Assembly (NCBI GenBank): GCA_905221605.1
Contig: CAJNDS010002185.1
Coordinates: 124,001-188,000 of the forward strand
DNA from: Symbiodinium natans
Taxonomy: Eukaryota; Sar; Dinophyceae; Suessiales; Symbiodiniaceae
Length of the DNA: 64,000 bases
Direction of reading: 5' to 3'
The notes beneath the pieces are model-generated. The model was not told the origin of the DNA, did no database searches, and saw nothing but the letters and a program-made list of their open reading frames with translations. Below, piece after piece: positions 22,416-33,200 of this stretch. The position numbers and the translations under genes are program-made. The first letter of the stretch is position 1. Every line of letters starts with the position of its first letter.

Positions 22416-22716
22416 CGGGTTCCTCTTCATCAGCAAAATTATTCGGAAATTGTTCGTTTAATCGTTTGCGTATTTGCCTTTTCTGCTTTTCGTATTCTGC
22501 CTAAATCTCTGCTTGTAATTCGTCGTTTAGTTTGCCTTCTTTCCTTAAATTACCTATCTTCGTTTAATAACCTTTCATCAATATATTTAGTTCCGAGTTC
22601 GGATGTAACGCATAATGGAAATCGGCATCCCAGTTTTCGTTTTGTATGTTGTGTCCGCATTATTCACATAATTGGCTCCCTTTTGCTCTCTCTTCTCTTC
22701 TCGCTTGGTTATAATT

Positions 22717-22797
22717 CGAAAAGAAAATGTTACGGTAAAAACAAGAACGATTATAAGTTATAATCGTTCTTGTTTTTACCGTAACATTTTCTTTTCG
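22717..22797. repeat. Perfect 81-base palindrome (40-base arms, 1-base centre)
   Basis: Bases 22717-22756 are the exact reverse complement of 22758-22797. The palindrome splits the zinc-ribbon reading frame. On the minus strand, dropping the second arm joins GAT TAT AAC to AAT TAT AAC CAA in frame, so the second arm looks like a fold-back duplication. It could be a replication error, an amplification or assembly artefact, or a viral hairpin terminator. Confidence 0.85.
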
Positions 22798-23086
22798 CTT
22801 CACGGCACTTATTACAAGTCTTAAAGCCGTCAAACTCACGACACGATTTACACACCCGTTTTTTCCATCTTAACATATTAAAAAGTCTAGTCTTTAGGCA
22901 TGGTTAGACTGAAAAAATCTTCGAATATTTTAATTAATATTAGAAAATTTGAACGAGCAATGGGCAGTAGGGGGCACATCTCCAAACTAATTAACCATTA
23001 CCGCACTCTTATGATACGCTTATGGTATAGCGAAACACGCGGGGTGAAAAAATGATGTCTGGGACTTGACGCAAAACTTTACACTG

Positions 23087-23539
23087 TCACATATATAAAT
23101 CAACAATACTTTTAAGTAATTATTTTAATACTTCATATAGTTCATAAAATTCAAACAATAATTTAAATCGTTTCTTATACTGACTTAAATGTTGATAATC
23201 CTCTAGTTCATCTATTATAGCACTTAACCTAGCGTTATACATTCTTATCTTTCTTCTTTCAATTAACCAAGCACTCGTGGTTTCTTTCTTTTCCTTCTTT
23301 AAACATAAACAATCCATATATTTACAATACTAAACAATTTTCTTATTAATTTTAAGTTTCAGCTCATTAATCTCTAACTCTAAACGCTCTATCTCTTTCT
23401 TAATATAATCAATATCCGTTTCGGTTACTTCTATCTTTTGCTCTAATTTTTTAGGGAGTAATTTGATTTTTACCCCATCCAGTATCACATATTTCAACGC
23501 TTCCAATTTGCTTATCGCTTTTGAATATACCGTTTTCAT
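23087..23539 (-). CDS. Virus-like coiled-coil protein, one frame if TAR codons are sense
   Basis: From ATG at 23539 the frame encodes a Lys/Glu/Leu-rich coiled coil (KIEVTETDIDYIKKEIERLE). It meets TAG at 23330-23332 and continues in the same frame through a short linker into MDCLCLKKEKKE, passes TAA at 23120-23122 and ends at TGA 23087-23089. In the standard code this is two genes of about 70 and 65 residues, 12 bases apart. The shared frame and the TGA end fit a code in which only TGA stops. Function not recognised. The start overlaps the upstream gene by about 90 bases in another frame. Confidence 0.5.
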
Positions 23540-23738
23540 CAGGCGACACGTGCCGACCGCCAAATTTAAAGTTATGCCTATCTTCTACTATGTTAGTTGT
23601 TATGATGTTGTTTTCTTTCACCGTCTTTGTTTCTTTATGATATGACTGACGCTTAAACTTACACGGGATACAAGAAACACCTTTAGTATTGATAAAAAGA
23701 CCTTTCTTTTTGTCACTATCATCGCTTTTGTCGCTCAT
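23451..23738 (-). CDS. Virus-like small protein with Cys pair (95 aa)
   Basis: The frame starts MSDKSDDSDKKKGLF at 23738 and ends at TAA 23451-23453. It has an acidic/basic N-terminus and a CIPC motif followed by lysine-rich sequence. Its ATG overlaps the TGA of the upstream frame by four bases (ATGA). Its C-terminal third overlaps the next gene in another frame. No family was recognised. Confidence 0.5.
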   Translation of the reverse strand: MSDKSDDSDKKKGLFINTKGVSCIPCKFKRQSYHKETKTVKENNIITTNIVEDRHNFKFGGRHVSPDENGIFKSDKQIGSVEICDTGWGKNQITP

Positions 23739-23905
23739 TTATACTACCTAGATTTCTTCTAATTTTTCAAATATTTAACGACTGCCTTAGCCATTTCTAG
23801 AAGGCAACACCTACGATATTTAGGAGGGGCGATGATTTGCTCAATGGTTTCCATTTCGTTGATTACTTCAACACATTCAGCATAAGTTATTTTACTTTCT
23901 TCCAT
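23735..23905 (-). CDS. Virus-like small protein ending at TGA if TAG is sense
   Basis: ATG at 23905 begins MEESKITYAECVEV. In the standard code the protein ends at TAG 23759-23761 after 48 residues. If TAG is read as an amino acid the frame passes a second TAG (23744-23746) and ends at TGA 23735-23737, which overlaps the next ATG by four bases. That exact ATGA junction is the strongest local hint of TAR readthrough. Function unknown. Confidence 0.5.
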
Positions 23906-23944
23906 ATACTGTTAACGATAAAATACATCTATTTATTTTTAATA

Positions 23945-24047
23945 ATGATTACTCCTATGGTCAAGCCAGTCAATGTAAAAGAATATGATTTCAAACAATC
24001 TAAATACGATGTAGCGCCTAGATTTTCCGGTTGGGATTTTTCTATGT
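23945..24047 (+). CDS. 5' fragment of a virus-like gene, possible packaging ATPase N-terminus
   Basis: This frame diverges from the minus-strand genes. It starts MITPMVKPVNVKEYDF and continues KQSKYDVAPRF before merging into GT-rich dinoflagellate sequence at about 24.02-24.05 kb. From memory, the KEYDFKQSKYD stretch resembles the segment just before the Walker A loop of A32-type packaging ATPases in polinton-like and giant viruses. The Walker A region itself is lost at the junction, so the assignment is tentative. Confidence 0.35.
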
Positions 24048-24118
24048 TGGTCTTGGTGTGGGTATTCTGGTGGTTCCAGTATGTGGGTCTTAATATGGGA
24101 ATTTTGGTGAGGTTAGGG

Positions 24119-24228
24119 TTGAGGTATAGGTTGTTATGGTTTTGGGTCTTCATGTGAATTATTCCTAGGGTTCTACCTATGGGTCTTGGGTGAGTCGAAG
24201 GTTGAGGTATAGGTTGTTATGGTTTGGG
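24119..24228. repeat. Direct repeat of about 24 bases at the insert edge
   Basis: GGTTGAGGTATAGGTTGTTA occurs at about 24119 and again at about 24201, both followed by TGGTTT. The copies sit just outside the right junction of the AT-rich insert, but no partner copy was seen at the left junction. They are probably a local duplication and not insertion footprints. Confidence 0.6.
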
Positions 24229-24375
24229 TGCTAGGGGGTGGTGCATGATTAGAAAATGGAGATGGTCATTGCTAACCTTATAAGGGTGTAGGGCCGTGTA
24301 GGGAAGGGCTTGAGGGTGTCAGGGTTTGGGGAAAAGCTTGAGGATTTCAGGGTCTCGGATGAAAGTTTCAGGGCT

Positions 24376-27029
24376 TCAGGGGTGGCCTTCCAGATACTGC
24401 TGGAAGCCGTGCCACATACCTGGAAAGATGTCGAGGTAGACCTGGCAGGATGTGCCAGTCCCCTCGCTCTTCAACACCCTAGACCGGCCCTCAAACCCTT
24501 TGAACCCGAACAACCCCAGAAGCCCCCACAAATCCTCTAAAACCCTTAAACCGCCAACCCCAAAGCACCTAAAACCCGAAAAGTCTAAATCCCAAATCCC
24601 CAAGAGCTCTGCATTGAAACCCTAAACCCTAAACCCTGAATGTTTAAACCCTAAACCTGTGCACCCTAAAACCCCCTAACCCTACACCCCCTATCCCTAA
24701 ACCCTAAACCCCAAACCCCAAACCCCAAACCCTAAACCCCAAACCCCAAACCCTAAACCCTAAACCCTAAACCCCAAACCCCAAACCCTAAACCCCAAAC
24801 CTCAGCTCCGGGCCCGAGCTCCCTGCTGCGCGGCGCGCTGGGCGAAGATGATGCTGTCGCCTGGAAAGGAGTTTAGGGTTTGGGGTTTAGGGTTTGGGGT
24901 TTCGGGTTTGGGGTTTCGGGTTTAGGGCTAGGGTTTAGGGCTAGGGTTTAGGGTTTGGGGGTAGGGCGTGGGGCTAGGGGATTTGAGGGTTTGCAGGGCT
25001 CGAGGGGGATGTGGGATGTGGGGTGTTAGAGCCCTAAACCCTGCTGGCTGGAAGCATGAGGCTTGTCGGCTGAAGGGTGTAGGGGGGGATCCTCGACTAA
25101 ACCTCCTCAAGCAAACTCCTAAAACAACCCTGACGCCCGACCACCTTGAGCAGCTAAATCGTGGGCTTAGCCTTGAGATCTCCGGTTCTTGGCTAGTCTT
25201 GGGGCCCGAAGAATCCTAAGCCCTCATCCTGTTAAACCTCAACACGCCCATGTTTCTGCATTTGGTCCCCCGTCCAATCAGGGCGTTCCATCCGAACAAC
25301 CCTCACCTACACCTTTCCGGTGAAAAAAAACCCTAAACCCCGAGTCCCTTACACCCTGAACCCCACTCTTCGCCCCGTAAACACTCTAAACCCCACCCTA
25401 AACCCTCAACTCTAAACCCTAAACCCTAAACCCTACGCGGCCCTAAACCCTAAACCCTAAACCCTAAACCCTAAACCCTAAACCCTAAGCCCCCCTGGGC
25501 CTGCCAGGACTTCCGTTCCGCTCACGGCCATGTACGCCGGCGGCAGCCGAGCTAGCTGAGCCTGCGGGCCGCTTTGGGTTTAGGGTTTAGGGTTTAGGGT
25601 TCAGGGTTTAGGGTTTAGGGTTTAGGGTTTAGGGTTTAGGGTTTAGGGTTTAGGGTTTAGGGTTTAGGGTTTAGGGTTTGAGTTTAGAGTTTAGGGTTTA
25701 GGGTTTAGGGTTTAGGGTTTAGGGTTTAGGGTTTAGGGTTTAGGGTTTAGGGTTTAGGGTTTAGGGTTTAGGGTTTAGGGTTTAGGGTTTAGGGGTTAGG
25801 GGTTAGGGTTTAGGGCCGTTTAGGGTTGAGGACCTATCATACTTGCTGCTCGTACGCCTTGGCTGTTGTTCCTCATATAAACATAGATGGTTGTGATGAT
25901 GTGTTGAATGCGGTTGCTTTCTTTTTTATAAGGCTTAACTTATTGATCATAAAACTCAGAGGGAGGATTTACGAAAGGCGGTACTTTGTTTTTTGTTTTT
26001 TGTTTTTTTTTGGGGGGGGGGGGTATGCTGCCCGGGAACCCTTAACATCCCAAACATCCCGAAACCCGAAACAATGAAAAAAAAACCTACTTACTGTACC
26101 TTATAATATAGGCTGTACAACTTCATAGGGGTGTTTAAGGTCTAAGGTGTAGTCTTGAACGGTACTACGGCGGCTGACGAGTTCGGGCTTAGGGTAGTCC
26201 AAGGGAATGGGGGGGAGGAGGGTGTACCCTCGAGGAAAAGGCCCACGTGATCAAGGGCAACCGCATAGGGATAGGGACTCTGGATTAGAGAACCCCATGC
26301 AGGGGGGGGGGCCCTGATGTTTATTCCTTGAGCACATAGGTTTGGGGATCTCCTAGGAATGTTCGTTTTTTCAGGTTGAAGACAGTTGGGGGGCTTTGGG
26401 TTGGGAGATTGTGCAGTATTGACCTGCTGGTGCTTCAGGGGCAGAGGAAGGGAGTGGATCCTTAAAACAGCCCATAAGCATCCCGCCGTGTGACCCTTAC
26501 AGAGGTGCCTACATTCACCCTCAAAATCCCCAGGCCTAGGCCCTGCAAAAGCCCTGAACCATAAAACCGCAAACCCCTCACCCCAAACCCCCTAAACCCC
26601 ACCCCCTAAACCCTAAACCCTAAACCCCAAACCCTAAACCCTAAACCCTAAACCCCACATTTCTCCCAATTCTGGGATTGAGACTCCGGGTCGCACGGGT
26701 GGCGACTCTACGGCTTCTTTGTCGAAAATGGCGTTGGAGGGCTCAAGGGCAACAAAAGGCTCAAAAGGAAGATTGAAGGGTTTAGGGTTTAGGGTTTAGG
26801 GTTTAGGCTTAGGGTTCAGAGTTTGGAGCCTGGGGTTTAAGGCCCAGGGTTTAGCCCCTAGGGTTTAGGGTTTATGTACCGCTAGGAATATACACTAGGG
26901 TCCCTACAACTCCGAAACGCCCTACATGTCCCAGAGCGTCCATGTCTACGATCACGAAAGTGGGCAGTGGGCTTTCTTGGCTTGTTTCACTGCAGAAAGC
27001 CACCCCCCAGCTGGCGCGATCTGCCCCAT
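24376..27029 (-). CDS. HSL-type alpha/beta-hydrolase (esterase) C-terminus with candidate upstream exons
   Basis: The three 3' exons, 25501-25561, 24814-24860 and 24376-24441, join in phase to ARLPPAYMAVSGTEVLAG, DSIIFAQRAAQQGAR and VYLDIFPGMWHGFQQYLEG, then TGA. This matches the end of hormone-sensitive-lipase-type esterases: a GxxEVLxxDS strand-turn with the catalytic Asp and a PGMxHxF block with the catalytic His. Such enzymes hydrolyse carboxylic esters. Upstream candidates on the same strand are 26991-27029 (MGQIAPAGGWLSA), 26712-26759 and 26228-26277. They do not show the HGGG or GDSAG motifs and may belong elsewhere. Two donors are GC. The N-terminal half is therefore missing or unrecognised. 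Confidence 0.6.
25570..25815. repeat. Longest TTTAGGG array in the window
   Basis: About 245 bases of almost uninterrupted TTTAGGG units, more than thirty copies, with a few TTCAGGG and TTTGAG variants. It lies between candidate exons of the esterase gene and starts about ten bases from the exon at 25501-25561. In transcript sense it is CCCTAAA upstream of the acceptor. Confidence 0.95.
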
Positions 27030-27215
27030 GTTCCATTTCGAGCTACTTCTGCCTTCGAGTTCTTGGGTTTTTAAAGTCACCCCACCCCCCAAACAACACT
27101 TCGGGCTTGAGAAGCACCCAGCACATGAAGTCCAGGATTCGGGGTTTAGGGTATGTGGTTTAGGGTTCAAGGCTTGTCTGAGAACCCGCCCTTGGAGGCC
27201 CTCCACCGCCAAGAT

Positions 27216-30200
27216 CTACGCTTCCTCCCCAATCCTCTCAGGGAGGCTGAGTGTGGCCACGACAGCCAGCAAGCAGAGGCTGCCAAAAACCGGGCACGAC
27301 ACGGCCTCAGCTGGTCACCCCTCTTCTTCACTTTTTTGGGGGGTGGGACGGGCATGAACCCAGCAAATTCCAGCTGCTGGTTCTGTTCTGGAGCTAAGAA
27401 CCCCAAAATCTGCATCAGCATGGTTTCTGGCTACCTAGTTCCCCTTAGCGCCACTTAGATGGATCTGGGCCATGTAGACCCTACATACGGTCACTTCTCT
27501 AAATGTGGCCCCTTTGGGGCGACCCCTAACATTTAGGGTACCCAAGGACCCAAAAAGGGGCCATCATTTGGAGAGCCGACCATAACAAAGGAACGATGTT
27601 GACGCTAGGGTTAGAGCGCCCTTCAGCCCTAAACCCTAAACCCTAAACCCTAAACCCTAAACCCTAAACCTAAACCCTAAACCTCCAGTGCGCCACCAAG
27701 TCGCGGCTGGAAGGGTGCCTGCAAGGGGAGCGAGGATGCCCCCGATGCGGGCCGTGATCTGACAGATGGGCAGCACGTTCTTCTGACTGGACTCGGGGAA
27801 GACGGTCGCCAGGGCCACCTGTCAGAAAGCCCCAGAAATCCCTGAGGGTTTAGGGTTTAGGGTTTAGGGTTTAGGGTTTAGGGTTTAGGGTTTAGGGTGT
27901 GGGGTCTAGGGCTTGCTGCTTTAAGGTAGCCCAGACAAACCGCGAAGATATCGAGGGTGCCCCTTTCTCGTTTAAAGGGGCCGATATTATACCAAGAGAT
28001 CCTAATCATAACCCTTCGGGTTTAGGGTTGAGGTTTACATAGGGTTTAGGGTTTATCCTTCGGGTTTAGGGTTGAGGTTTACATAGGGTTTAGGGTTTAT
28101 AGGGTTTAGGCTAAGACAACGGAATGCAGGTAAAACAGGGCGTCAGCGTCTGGCAATAGAGGTCGTACAGGGTAAGATTCGAGGCTTGGCTGGCCTTTCT
28201 AGGTCTTCCTCTTCAACCCAAAGGCTTTCGGGCTTTGAGTTAGGGCTGAGCATATACACTACCTCAAGGGGCCTGGTTAAGCTACTTGGCATGGACCAAA
28301 CACCGCACTATGAAACCTCATGATTGCTTATAAGCCCCCTAATCAAACCTTTTGAAGTATAAAGCCCTCAGCACTTGGGGGTCTTCGGCTTGGGCTATTT
28401 ACTGCTTAGGGCTTAGCGTTTCGGGGCTTAAGTAATTCGGGGACAAACAAAGTGCGGCTTGGCGGCGTAGATGGTGGTGAAACAGACATTGAGGCAGATC
28501 CGCCCAACCATGGCACATGCGATGAGGTACCAGCCCGGCTGAAGGAGGCCGCAAAACAGCAGGCACCTCAGACAAATGGCAGCTTGCATCTTCGCAACCT
28601 GAAACCCCGCAACCATCCTAAGCCCCGAACCCCGCCCCTTTGGGGTTTGGGGTTTAGGGTTTAGGGTTTCGGGTTTAGGATTTAGGGTTTAGGGTGTAGG
28701 GTTTCGGGGCCATCGCCTGAACTCACAGCTTGAGATCTAACCGGCCGAGTACACGCGCCGTTGATCAGACCCTAAACCCTAAACCCTAAACCCTAAACCC
28801 TAAACCCTAAACCCTAAACCCTAAACCCTAAACCCTAAACCCTAAACCCTAAACCCTAAACCCTAAACCCCAATCCCTAAACCCTGAACCCCAAACCCTA
28901 AACCCCGAAACCCCTCATCAGAAACACCCCCAAACCCCATGGCCAAGGCCTCCGACCCTGTTGCAGGCCCAAAACCCTAAACCCCAGGTTCGAACGATGT
29001 TAGGGTTCAGGGTTTAGGGTTTAGGGTTTAGGGTTTAGGGTTTAGGGTTTAGGGTTTAGGGTTTAGGGGGCTAAACCCAAACCCAGAAACCCCTAGAACC
29101 CCTAAGCCCTTAAAGCCCTCGCAGTCATCGACCGGAATGCCCAACCTAAAACACCAGCACCCTAAAGCATAAACCCTGAATCCTGAACCCGAACCAGAAA
29201 CCCTAAATCCTAAACCCTGAACCCGAAACCCTAAACCCTCGACCCTAAACCCAGCGACAGCAATTTCCAAGGCACACGGCGGCGAGGAAGAAGCTGGAAC
29301 TTTGAAAGGCCTCCCGACTGGGGGGGAGGGGTAGGGCTTAGGGCTTAGGGTTTAGGGCTTAGGGTTTAGAGTTTAGGGCTTAGGGTTTAGGGTACTCAAG
29401 GCTTAGGGTACTTAGGTTTTAGGGTACTTAGGGTTTAGGGATTTATGCGATTGCGGAGCAAGCGCACTGGAGCTGATGATGAAGTCGAAGGGAATCTGGG
29501 GCTCTGACTTCTCCAAAGGTTATGCCAGGAATGTTGGCACTATGGCAAGCTCAGATGCGAGCTGTTTTCCGTGCTTCACGCAGCTCAAGATTCGGCTACG
29601 AAAAAAGGGGCCCCTGAAAGCCAAGACACATCGGATGAAGACGCGCCTCAGTCAACCTCACAGCATCACTTTCGCACCAACCCAAAACCTTTCTTGACTG
29701 AAGCGTCCTTCAAAGTTTTCTTCATGAACTGTACAGGATTGTGTCCTTGCTTTCGGGCCTTCTTAGCTGAAACAACGAAATTGGGATCAAAGCGTAACAT
29801 CCAAATGCGAGTACGAAGATACTGCTCAAAAGTTCGTCTACATTCAGGGGATTTCTTAGTGAGGGCATCGCTAATATTCCATTCTCCAGAGAGCCAAATA
29901 AGCTTTGCTTTGGCTTTTCGGAGACTTTGCTTCAACTGATGCCCTTGAATGGCAGCTCTCGCATTGGACAAGCCTAAGTTGGCACCTTCTTGTCGAGTGA
30001 CAGCATCATAGCCACCCTTGGAGTCTGTGCCAACGATCCCTGGAACTTGCTGAACCAACTGGTCGGCTTGGAGCAGGTAGTCGAAGTTGCGGTCGACTGT
30101 CGCACCATTCATTTCTGCCCACAAGAAGCGTGCACGGTAGTTTGCATCTTCTGACTCAAGCATGGCCTGCACTTCGGCATCCGTGCTGCCAATTGCAACT

Positions 30201-33200
30201 CGCTGCAGCTTCCAACTGCGCCAGCCGATCATCACCAATGGCCCTGGTTCACCATGAGCATGCGCTGGACCGCCCATGAAAGTTATGAGCCCACCGGTTG
30301 ACCCACCACGAGGTCGATTGTTGTGCGCCTGGTCACCCAGTGTGATGACGTGCATGTCTTGCCAGTGATGAACTCCTGGCAGCTTCTTGAACACGAGGCG
30401 ACATGGACGATGTCGAACTTCTTCGATGAGCTGTTGAATTTCTTGAGAGATCTTTGTGGTTGGACCATTGGAAAGGTCGGTCAACAAGAGATTGCAACGT
30501 GCGCAAAGCTGAGGTTGAGTCTGCACTGCCAGCCACTGTACAGCACCAAGCGCACCACGACACTTGGATATCTCTTCGGCTGTAAGCAATGTCTCCTCCC
30601 CAGATCTCACACTTGTGTTCACATCGAGGTCTTCAAGATTCTCGACATAGGAGTCCTGGTGCACCTCCAGGTAGCGGCCAACCTCGGCATCGTACTTGGT
30701 CTCTAAGTCGGTGCCTGCATGCCGATAGTTGTTTCGCTTCACGGTGCCCCAGTTGTAAAGCTTGTCGATCTTTGCTCTGATTTGGCACCATCGGGGATTG
30801 TCGCGGTCCCCTGCACGATGAAAATCATCCACATGGCCACCTACGAAGCCAATTGTTCGGAACTTGTCAAACTCATTTCGAGGCTCGGCGTTTGGCTCCG
30901 TCCAGATCCAGAAGCATGGATCCGAGACGACACAAATGGCTCCTTCAGCTTCAAACTTTGTTCCCAGGTCCTTCCACAGACCCCTCGGAGCCGTTGTCGA
31001 CCCATAGAAGTCCTTCAACACACGCAAGATGCCATTGTCGTCAACTCCCAAAGCACGACGTAGTTCAGGAACTCCACGGGTCCAGATGTCCATGTCCTCG
31101 CGCTTGGAAGTTTGCAAGAAGGCAGTCGAAAGGTCAAGGCCCTCCAGCTCCCATTGGTTCTGGATGGCCATCTGGTACGACATGCACCGAGTCAACAGGC
31201 TTTGAACAGGCGCCGATGAGTTGAAGCCAGCCTTGAGGAGGTCAGGATGCTCATAGCCAAGCAACACAATTCTAGCTTTGGCCTTGCGAGTGCCGTCTTC
31301 GGTGGTTGTCGACTCTGGTTTCTTTGCATCTTCGATGGCTTCATCGCGGTCTTCAGGAGGGATGTCCTTCCAGGTGAGGACCCAGCGGCATCGCATCAAT
31401 CTTCCAGATTCCTTGCCCAGCTTTTCTTCTGCAAGACTTTGGCACTTTCGAACAGCTTCCTGCTTCAAGAAAGAGGTCACTTCCTTGGTCTTAGCCTTGT
31501 CAAACAGGGCCTTGAGCTCCGCCGGAAGTTTCTCGAGACGCACTTCGCAGTCGCGCAACTTGGCCGCCAAATATGCAGCAGGCGCTCGAAGGAAGCGTTT
31601 CTTCTGGCGGTTTGACGTAAAGCCCAAGTCCACAGTGAGCTGGAAGCATTCCTGCTCACAGTCTTGCAGACATGTGTAGAGCAGGTCATCTGCCGATTGC
31701 TTGATTCGCTTTGCTGCGCCATCTTCTTCTCCTTCTTCCGGTCGTTTCACGCCAGAAGCTGTTGCACGCTCGCCGTCGTGCTCGTCACCCATGGGTACTT
31801 CTGGAACATGAGGAGGCCATGCAGGTACTGAACTTCCAGTGACGTCTTCATCGTCGGGCAACAAGGAAGGTGAGTAGCCGTAGTCTTCGTAGTCGTTGAC
31901 TGCTTCATCCTCAGGCGGAGGTGCCGGAACGGGAACTTGTCTTTGGTCCTGCGCACGGGGGTGTTGTTTTCCACGAAGTCGCTTGTTTGGCACGAAAGTC
32001 TCGGCGTCGGGTTCTGTGGGAAGGTCACCAACATGATCATCTGGTTCGTCACCGGGGGGAGCTTGTTGTGAAAGGTCATCGTACTCTCGTTGAGGGACCA
32101 CATCCTTGAGCGTCTTCCAGTTCATGGGGTTCTCTTGGTTCTGGATGTGATACCAAGCTCGCTCCACTTCACTCACTGTCCTGACGGAATGCGCTGAGCA
32201 ACGATATAGTCGTCCTGCCACCACCACCCACACAATGTGTCGCACAGGGTCGTCAGCATGTTGGTGCGGTAGTGTTTCGCAGAACACCACTCTTCCAGGC
32301 CCAATCCATTGAGGCTTTCCGGAAATTCGAAAGCCACCGCGAGGTCCTTTATGAAGATCATGAGGTAGAGCGCGCCTCCAGATTTTGACCATCTCTGTAG
32401 GACTGTATGCCCGAATGGGCTGCCTTGTCATGGAATTCTTCAGTCTTGAAAGAACTCGCCGTGCACGAACCAACCTCGCGCATTGTTCTGCTTCAAGCCT
32501 CTTGGACACCAGTTTCTGGAACTCAGCATGAGGAGCATCATCTCTCAACTGCGCCAAGGTGACCTCATCTTCGTCGGTGAAGCTGAAGTCCTTTCCATAG
32601 ACCCATTGGTAAGAGCTGTAGCCCTTCACGAAGGCGGTTTGGTTCAGAGCTCCAGTCGCCAGGTGCAGGCAGGTCTCTGGCGTCAGCTCCGGACTAGTTG
32701 TTTGAATTTTCGCCATGGTGTCCTTGATTTCTTGAACTGTGGATTCCGCAAGTCCATGTGCCCATGCCTCTGTCTCTGCCGGAGGTGCCAGCCATACGTT
32801 GATGCCCGCGCAGAACTCCCGGAAGGCCTTGGACACAAAGGCGGACCCATTGTCTGGTATCAAGATTTGAGGCTTCGGTTTATCGGCCAACCATCGCCGA
32901 CTGAATGCTTCAATGACGTCTGTGGCGCTTTCCTGTTTCATCTCAGCCACAGCCATCCGCTTCAAAGGCTCTGCCACTCGGAAGTGTGTCGCTGCATCCA
33001 CAAACACCACAAACTTTAGCTTGCACTTATGGGGAATGCTCATGAAGTCGCTCACATCAGCCACCACCTGTGTCCAGGCCGTAGGTGTGGGGCGCGTGGA
33101 CAAAGGAGGAACCTGTTTTGAAGCAACACCGCCAGGACGAAGGCTTTTGCATTGTGGACATTCATAGTCTAACGCAGCTTCGATTTGCCATGGCAACTTC

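Larger units (their letters stand above)
22286..22876 (-). pseudogene. Zinc-ribbon/coiled-coil protein with in-frame TAA/TAG codons, 3' truncated
   Basis: From ATG at 22876 the frame begins MLRWKKRVCKSC, then FKTCNKCREAKRKC, two Cys pairs typical of a small zinc-binding module. An 81-base palindrome (22717-22797) interrupts it. Skipping one arm keeps the frame. The downstream part has a third Cys pair around a TAA (22660-22662) and crosses a TAA at 22564-22566 and a TAG at 22501-22503. It then forms a charged coiled coil and a DKPKSDP heptad repeat before running into the left junction. No TGA and no frameshift occurs over about 190 codons. Either the source uses TAR as sense codons or the copy is decayed. 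Role unknown. Confidence 0.5.
22270..24040. mobile_element. AT-rich virus-like insertion
   Basis: About 1.77 kb differs sharply from its surroundings. It is AT-rich, has no telomere units, and carries tightly packed open frames on the minus strand with a divergent plus-strand frame at its right end. Gene pairs overlap or nearly abut, there are no introns, and a zinc-ribbon protein and coiled-coil proteins are present. The frame at each edge runs into dinoflagellate sequence without its own start or stop, so the insert is a fragment. The layout suggests a polinton-like virus, virophage or larger DNA virus of a protist. That is inference from style and motifs. An assembly chimera is the main alternative. 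Confidence 0.6.
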
